A stretch of 64,000 nucleotides of DNA. It comes from Chinchilla lanigera (Eukaryota > Chordata > Mammalia > Rodentia > Chinchillidae). The notes below the pieces were generated by a model. The model was not told the DNA's origin, made no database searches, and saw only the letters and a list, made by a program, of their open reading frames with translations. Location of the stretch: positions 11,696,627-11,760,626 of the forward strand of contig NW_004955459.1 in NCBI RefSeq assembly GCF_000276665.1. The letters run 5' to 3'. This document shows, piece after piece, positions 58,413-64,000 of this stretch; position 1 is the stretch's first letter, and each line of letters opens with the position of its first letter. Position numbers and translations under genes: made by a program.

Positions 58413-59020
58413 GTGGGGAGGAACTACTGTCAAAGTAGACTAAAAAAAAAAAAAATAAGACCAAACCACATGTCCATAGAAATCCACTTTGAATATAAAG
58501 ATGTACGTAAGTAAAAGGAATGGAGAAAGATACACTGTACTAATAGTAAAGTAAGACTACCTATATTTCAGACCATACTTTAAGAGAGCTATATGCAAAG
58601 AGCATTACATAATGATAACAGGGTCAATATTTCAAAAAGACAGCAAACAATGTGTATGTGCTTACAAATAGGTCATCAAAATGCAGGAAGCAAAAACTGA
58701 TAGAATTGCAAGAAATAGATGAAGTATTCTGTTTGGAAGCTTCAGCACCTTATCAGGAAAGATTAGATCAAGCAGGCCAAAAAAAAAAAAAAAATCAGGA
58801 TTGATAGGGTTGAACTCAACTGTATCACAATGGCAAGCAGAAACACCGAAGTGACACCCAGGATTTGGAGGCAGATTTATTTACGTTGATGGGCACTGAT
58901 TGGGGTCACTCCCAAAATATCAGGCACTGATCTCTGGTGGTTTAGGGCTTATATGGGATAAACAAGCAGGAAGTGCAGAGGCAGAATGACTTGTCAGTTG
59001 GGGATTGGTTTATACAGTGT

Positions 59021-59080
59021 GCATCATAGTGACCAGCTATGCATCACAGTGATCAGCTATGCATCACAGTGACGAGTCAT
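59021..59080. repeat. Three 20-bp tandem units in the ERV LTR remnant
   Basis: The unit gcatcacagtgatcagctat occurs as 59021-59040, 59041-59060 and 59061-59080 with few changes. LTR U3 regions often carry such direct repeats. Confidence 0.9.
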
Positions 59081-59232
59081 TTCTAAGAAACAGAAGCAAG
59101 CAGAACTGGAACAGAATTATTACCTTAGTAACTAAGAAATTGAAGTATACTGGCTGGGGGAGGCCATTTTCTGTTACATTTCCTCCTCTTTTAGTTTCCC
59201 TGACAAATATTTGCTGGGCATATTACATGTGA

Positions 59233-59322
59233 TTTTTTTTTTTTTTGCTACCGGTAATTGAACTCAGGATATTTTGGGCTTGCCAGGCAGGCGCTGTATT
59301 GCTAAGCTATATCCCTGGCCCT
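59233..59322 (-). mobile_element. ID SINE, reversed, inside the ERV
   Basis: 'gctaccggtaattgaactca' to 'aagctatatccctggccc'. 'acatgtgat' and 'acaagtgat' flank it as a target duplication. Confidence 0.83.
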
Positions 59323-60553
59323 ACAAGTGATCTTTTGAGACAAGGCCCACCTAGAAGCAGTGATCCTAGGATGGGCCCTAGCCAAGTTCTCCAAGACTGT
59401 CTTATTACAGAGTTTTTTCCTAAATTGTTTTTAGGAAGAGACACAATTTGGACCTGTCAATTCTATAACATTTCTCTGGCAACGTAATGAGAGAGTTAAT
59501 CTGATCTAGGGGAGTGTCCAGTGTGTCTTGGACACTCGTCAAATCTTGGGTAAGTGTTTGATTATTCTCTTGCGGCAACCATCCTTAGAGTTTAAGGCAA
59601 AAAAAAAAAAAAGGAGCAAGGATTGGGGTAAGTGGCCTAAAAGACACAAAAATCAAGGAGAATAGGTATGGAGCAATCCTGTGTATGATGTCCTCAGGCT
59701 TTAGCTGTGTCTGGACTGGTCAGCATCCAGGGCTTTGAGTGCTTTGTCTCTTCAGAGGAAGCCTCAGAGGAGCTGTCCAGGTAAATTCTCCAGCAAATTT
59801 AAGGATGGATTTCTGAAACTTGCAGAGGTAGTTTATATGTACCTGGGTTATATGTATACAGGAATGTGTACAGATATAGCTGATCTTTTAACTGGTTGCA
59901 AGCTGGTTTTTTAAAAAACTTCTCTAGAGCCTTGTAGTATGCTGTAATTAGTTTTTATTAAATCTAGCTTTTTAGTTACCGCTACTACAAATGTAGGCCT
60001 GTTACTGCTGCCAGTGATCAAGGGTGGGCCATACTAGGGATGATTTTTTACAGCTGGATCCTACAAACTTTTATTGTCTTTTTAGTATAAGTTGGGAATG
60101 GGAGGTTGGAGCCATTGACACAGATGCGGAAGCCTTAGCTGGCTGCAGGGTTATGGGCGCCACTACAGCAGCTTGACCTTGTAGAGTATACAGTGGTTGG
60201 GGTTGATGTTTCAGTCGACCGGATTCCCAGAGGGGGCTTAGGCTTCTGAACCAGATTACTCTGTGTCATTGCTGGCAGGTTTCCAAACAGCAGCAGGAAG
60301 CAGTTTGCTGTGCAGATCATCCCTGCAGGACAGTTTTGGCCAAAATAGTTTCGTCAGCTTTCTTGATCAGCAAGACAGTGGCTGTTAGAGTATGAAGGCA
60401 AAGGGAAGATGCAGCCCTTAGTGACTGGATCCAAGCATTTGTACAGGTAGGCCACTGGGCATTCCCAGGGACTGCCAGTCTAATAGAAGCAAGCAGCTCC
60501 AAGAAAGTTGGGAAGTTTGTTTTTCTTGTAACCAGTTTGTGCAAGATATTGTA

Positions 60554-60643
60554 AGGGGCTGGGGGTTTAGCTTAGCAGCAGAGTGCCTGCATGGCAAGCA
60601 CGAGGTCATGAGTTCAATTCCCGGTACCAGGAAAAAAAAAAAA
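60554..60643 (+). mobile_element. ID SINE inside the ERV with perfect target duplication
   Basis: 'ggggctgggggtttagctta' to 'cccggtaccagg' plus an A tail. The 11-bp duplication aagatattgta is exact at 60543-60553 and 60644-60654, so this is a fairly young insertion. Confidence 0.88.
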
Positions 60644-61172
60644 AAGATATTGTAGCAAAGCTTTTGTGCCTTTCCAGCAGGCAGCTTGGGTGTCAGCAAT
60701 CAGAAGTGTAGTGAACCGCAAGGAGGATAAAAGTTTTTGAACCTCTGGAAGGTTGAGTCTAGGTCAATTAACTTTTGCATCCAAAATTGGGTTCTTTGTG
60801 AAGAGGGGCTGGTTGACAGGAGCTAACTGAAGGCAAAAGAAGGCATTCTGTAGGTCCAGGCATATGTACCAGCAGGCTGTGGGTGGCAGAAGACTGAGGC
60901 AATCTATGCAGAGGGCAGTTGCACTGGCATTGCCGGCTCAGAGATCTTGAACTGTCTTTACAGGCAGGAGAGGTGTATTTCAGCAGTTTGACAGTCTATA
61001 AACATTTTGCAGTTTTGAAACCTCTGGATATGTGGTTGAATTTTTAGCCAAGTCTCTTGGGGCATGGAATACTGTTTGATGCAAGAGGGTGTTGCCCAAG
61101 GTGGGGTTTCATAATCAGAGGCATTGTAGAGCTGGAAGAGACAGAGAAACAGGTTGTCTTGGAACAGCCAAA

Positions 61173-61198
61173 TCGAGGCCCTATTGTTAGGGCCTCGA
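61173..61198. repeat. Perfect 11-bp hairpin in ERV interior
   Basis: The arms tcgaggcccta (61173-61183) and tagggcctcga (61188-61198) flank the loop ttgt. Confidence 0.9.
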
Positions 61199-61632
61199 AA
61201 ATAGTGGAATGCATTATTGATGGCAGAGAGATCTTGTCCAAGGGGATCAACAGTCTATCAGGATGAGGTGTGGCTGGATGCCTGTTTGTGTTTCCATGAC
61301 ATTTGACAGCAGCAGGGATCAAAATGAGGCAGCATGGTTGATGGCCAGGCCCAGAGGCAAATGTTTAGTTTATAAGAGACAGGAAAAACTGGAACTGGAA
61401 TAGGAACTATTACAAGAGCAACTAAAAAATTGAAGTGTACTGGCTTGAGGGGCGGTTCTGTCAGTACTAATAATCAAGTGGATATAATTAACATCTGTTG
61501 TATATTTCAATAACTAGAGATTACATATTCTCTAGTTCACATGCAACATTCATCAAGATAGACTACAGGGGCCTTAAAACAAACTGACAAATTTAAAAGC
61601 ATAGAAATCATACAAGGTCTAGTCTTAGACCA

Positions 61633-62042
61633 TGTTTTGGTTTGTGTCTAGATGTCCCCCCAAAGCCTCATGCAGTCATACATGGGGCTTTTTCAGAGGT
61701 GGCTAAATCTACAGTGCATAATTGATTCATGATCCAATGCTAGCATTAAAGGTGCTAAGATTAAGGGTGAGTGATTACTGAATCAGTACACTGTTTGGTA
61801 TGACACCATTCTAATCCCTGTAGCCTGGATACAATATAAGGACAAAAAGAGGCTTGTCTTCTTCCTCCTTTATTGCTTGCTATCTTCTGCCCACCAGGAA
61901 CTGTTTTCTGTGGATCCACCCTGCCCTGAAGCCAGCCAATTATGGATTGAAATCTCTATAAACTGAGGTAAATAAAACTTTCCTCCCTTAACTTGTGGTT
62001 GTTGAATATTTTGTCTCAGCAATGAGAAAAGTCACTAAGACA
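61633..62042 (+). mobile_element. 410-bp solo LTR (MaLR-like) inside the L1
   Basis: It begins TGTTTTGG and ends AAGACA (TG...CA) and is flanked by the perfect 5-bp duplication gacca at 61628-61632 and 62043-62047. It carries 'aaataaaactttcctccctt' near the 3' end, an LTR polyadenylation region. It interrupts L1 sequence that continues across the duplication. It has no internal retroviral region, so it is a solo LTR. The orientation follows the AATAAA. Confidence 0.82.
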
Positions 62043-62534
62043 GACCATAATAGAATTAAATAAGAAATTAATAATGGATAGCTGGAAAATCCTCAGATAA
62101 CTGGTAGAAAAATGATAAACACCATACAAAGAAATCTCAAGAAAATATTTTGAAATAAAAAAATGAAAGCAAAACTTATCAAAATTCAGAAGATGGAGCA
62201 AAAGTAGTGCATCAAGGGGAAATTATAGAATAAAATATATATTCAAATAGGAAAAAATACCTAAAAGCATTAAGTTTCCACCTTAGGAAACTAGATGGAA
62301 AGAACAGTAAATTAAATCCAATATAAAAAGAAAAATAAAAACCGGAAATCAGTAAAGACAGGAAGTCAATACAGAAAAATCAATGAAACAAAAAGCTGAC
62401 ACTTTGAAAAGGTGAGTAAGATTAATAAGCCACTAAAACCAAGAATCAGAATCAGAATCAGAAATGAAGGCAGGGACATGACTACAGATCCCATGGATTT
62501 CTAAAAGGGCAAAAAGAATATTGTGAACAAATTT

Positions 62535-62618
62535 GCTCACAAATTTGATAACCTAGAAGAAATGGAACAATCCCATGCTCACAAATTTGCTAACCTAGAT
62601 GAAATGGAACAATCCCAT
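62535..62618. repeat. 42-bp tandem duplication in the L1
   Basis: The units 62535-62576 and 62577-62618 differ at only two or three bases. The unit starts 'gctcacaaatttg' and ends 'ggaacaatcccat'. Confidence 0.92.
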
Positions 62619-62677
62619 CAAAAACACAAGCTGCCAAAAGTCACACAGTAAGAAATAGTCAATCTGGGGAGAAAACT

Positions 62678-64000
62678 AAGATGGTTGAATGGAAGTTGCC
62701 TCTACGCATCTCTGCCACAGAGAAGAGTTAGGGAAGTAAAGAAAATTATTTTGAGAAGAGTGAGAAATAATAATTCTGGAAATTAGCAAAGACATGACAG
62801 GAACCCTAAACAACAGGGAGACTTGGAAAGGCAACACAGAGAAAAAAACAAAACAATTAGCACCTTCAACCCCAGCCCCTCAATTGGGTGTAAGGGTCCT
62901 AATGCTACAAGCAAAAGATAAATGAGAAAATGCCAGCAACCTTAATCATAGCAGCAGACCAGTTGTCCTCACTGCAGGAGATTTCTGCACTACTTACCCA
63001 CTTTAAATCCAGTTTTGAGAGCTGGCTGCTCTGTAAGTGATTCCTGTATTAGAGAGAAGACACCAAGTTTGGACCACCCACAACCCAAGAAAACAAGGAA
63101 ACAAAAACAGCTACTATTAGACAACATCTTGGGATGACTGCTGAAAGCTCAGCCTGCCAGAAGGCTTGAGCCAGTGCATGCTTCATTGGGGTGAAGATAT
63201 CGTCCTCATCATCTTACTATGTCTGAACCAGTGGCTGTTATAGCCACAAGTTCAAGGCACAGCACCTATTCTGAACTTATAGAATCTAGTGAAGGTTTTC
63301 CCAGATCCTATACCTCCAGGAATGTATACACCAGTGCCACAATCTCAAATGTTACTTGCCCATGCCTTTGATGACCAGGACAATCTTCATATCCCACAGG
63401 CTTCATACCAGAGCTGCTGGTGCCAAAAGCCCTGGTACTACTTGTAGTTGAAACTGAAGAAGGTATCATCTGGGTCCCATGGCTATATTAAAGAGGTTAG
63501 CAGGTTTACAAGACGCAGTACCAACTTCAGTCACCATACAGGAACTAGGGAAGATCCTTTTTGTGTTCTAAAACACCATTTCCAGATTTACCAGTGCCAC
63601 AAACCCCAGCTTTACCTATGTTCACCTGCCAAGGCCTGAGAGAGGTCCAGTCTTATCCTGTGGCTCATAAGTATGACTGCTGATGCCACAGGCTTAAGCA
63701 TCTCTCAATCCTGTGAGTCCTGGGAAAAGTCCCTTTCATATCCTGTGTTTCAAGGACCACGTCTGCTGATGCCAAAGCCAATACATGGTAGTTATAATCA
63801 TCAACATAAATGATCTCAACTCACCAATCAAAAGAAACAGACCAGCAGAATGGATCAAGAAGCAAGATCCAACAATATGCTGCATTCAAGAAACACATTT
63901 AGCCCCAAAAGAAATCATAGACTAAAAATCAAAGGATGGAAAACAGTTCTCCATGCCACAGGAATCCAGAAAAAAAGCAGAGGTAGCAATTCTATTTGCA
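62678..64000 (+). mobile_element. Second L1 copy, runs off the window edge
   Basis: The last 210 bases (from about 63790) match the L1 ORF2 endonuclease region, including 'caagatccaacaatatgctg' and 'caagaaacacattt', with stops in frame. The start near 62678 (aaactaagatggttgaatgg) resembles an old L1 5'UTR. The stretch 62700-63780 has no recognisable ORF1, so the element may be a HAL1-like or deleted form. Only the end piece is secure. Confidence 0.6.

Larger units (their letters stand above)
58791..61467 (-). mobile_element. Degraded class I (gammaretrovirus-like) endogenous retrovirus
   Basis: On the minus strand, 60,830-60,955 carries reverse transcriptase motifs of the gammaretroviral type: VQDL at 60941-60952, directly followed by an in-frame TGA, then LDLQNAFF near 60836-60860. 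Further stops and frame breaks follow. Flanks at 59105-59180 and 61387-61467 are similar to each other in direct orientation ('aactggaac', 'ttgaagt.tactggct'), as LTR remnants would be. The left flank also has a minus-strand AATAAA (58876-58881). Only about 360 bases separate the 5' LTR remnant from RT, so gag and protease are missing. No complete viral gene remains. Two ID SINEs (59233 and 60554) are inserted inside it. Confidence 0.7.
57830..62677 (+). mobile_element. Old L1 ORF2 fragment split by three later insertions
   Basis: The pieces 57830-58230, 58413-58790, 61468-61632 and 62043-62677 read in order as one L1 (L1M-like). They run from the region before the endonuclease, through endonuclease text (around 58640-58770, 'gcaaaaactgatagaattgc'), to the start of the reverse transcriptase. 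Many stops and indels make it inactive. Interruptions are a B1-ID SINE, an ERV and a solo LTR. The 3' end carries a 42-bp tandem duplication. The start coordinate is approximate. Confidence 0.75.

Noticed and set aside
61044..61322. Minus-strand frame of 92 codons as a host gene
   Set aside because: It lies in the ERV interior next to broken RT motifs, so it is a relic fragment.
1..64000. CRISPR arrays, operons, phage or other bacterial systems; CpG-island promoters
   Set aside because: No spaced direct-repeat array, ribosome-binding pattern or CpG-rich block is present. All genes are spliced, and neither gene's 5' end is in the window.

Overview
This window is mammalian nuclear DNA, most likely from a rodent outside the mouse/rat family. 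The evidence is split genes with GT-AG introns and many short SINEs of two kinds: 7SL-derived B1 elements, and tRNA-like ID elements whose conserved core reads 'ctggggatatagctcagtgg'. B1-ID composites, MaLR-type solo LTRs, MIRs and old L1s are also present. The ID variant resembles ones I associate with Castorimorpha (beaver, kangaroo rat), but that species guess is from memory and weak.

Positions 1-47,155 hold the 3' two thirds of CCDC93 on the + strand. Seventeen coding exons between 3144 and 46808 join in frame without a break. They encode 422 residues, matching human residues about 208-631, and run to a normal stop, followed by a short 3'UTR with AATAAA at 47130. CCDC93 is a coiled-coil subunit of the CCC (COMMD/CCDC22/CCDC93) part of the Commander complex, which works with WASH and Retriever to recycle receptors from endosomes. 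The N-terminal exons lie upstream of the window.

Positions 47,156-55,372 are intergenic and hold repeats only. From 55,708 down to 55,373 on the - strand lies the last coding exon of the serotonin receptor gene HTR5B (TM6, TM7 and C-tail), intact. It is tail-to-tail with CCDC93, the order I recall for mouse chromosome 1. Its first exon is not in the window, so the sequence from 55,709 to the right edge is read as HTR5B intron or upstream sequence.

That last stretch contains a stack of nested mobile elements. An old L1 is interrupted by a B1-ID SINE, by a degraded minus-strand gammaretrovirus-like ERV (itself carrying two ID SINEs), and by a 410-bp solo LTR with a clean 5-bp target duplication. 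A second L1 runs off the right edge.

No bacterial-type features, CRISPR array, CpG island or new protein-coding system was found. The most unusual signals are three short local direct duplications (two of them 98% identical), a small family of inverted-repeat DNA transposons that includes a complete TA-flanked copy, two perfect short hairpins, stacked SINE insertions that reuse one target site, and two tandem NAGNAG splice acceptors in CCDC93.
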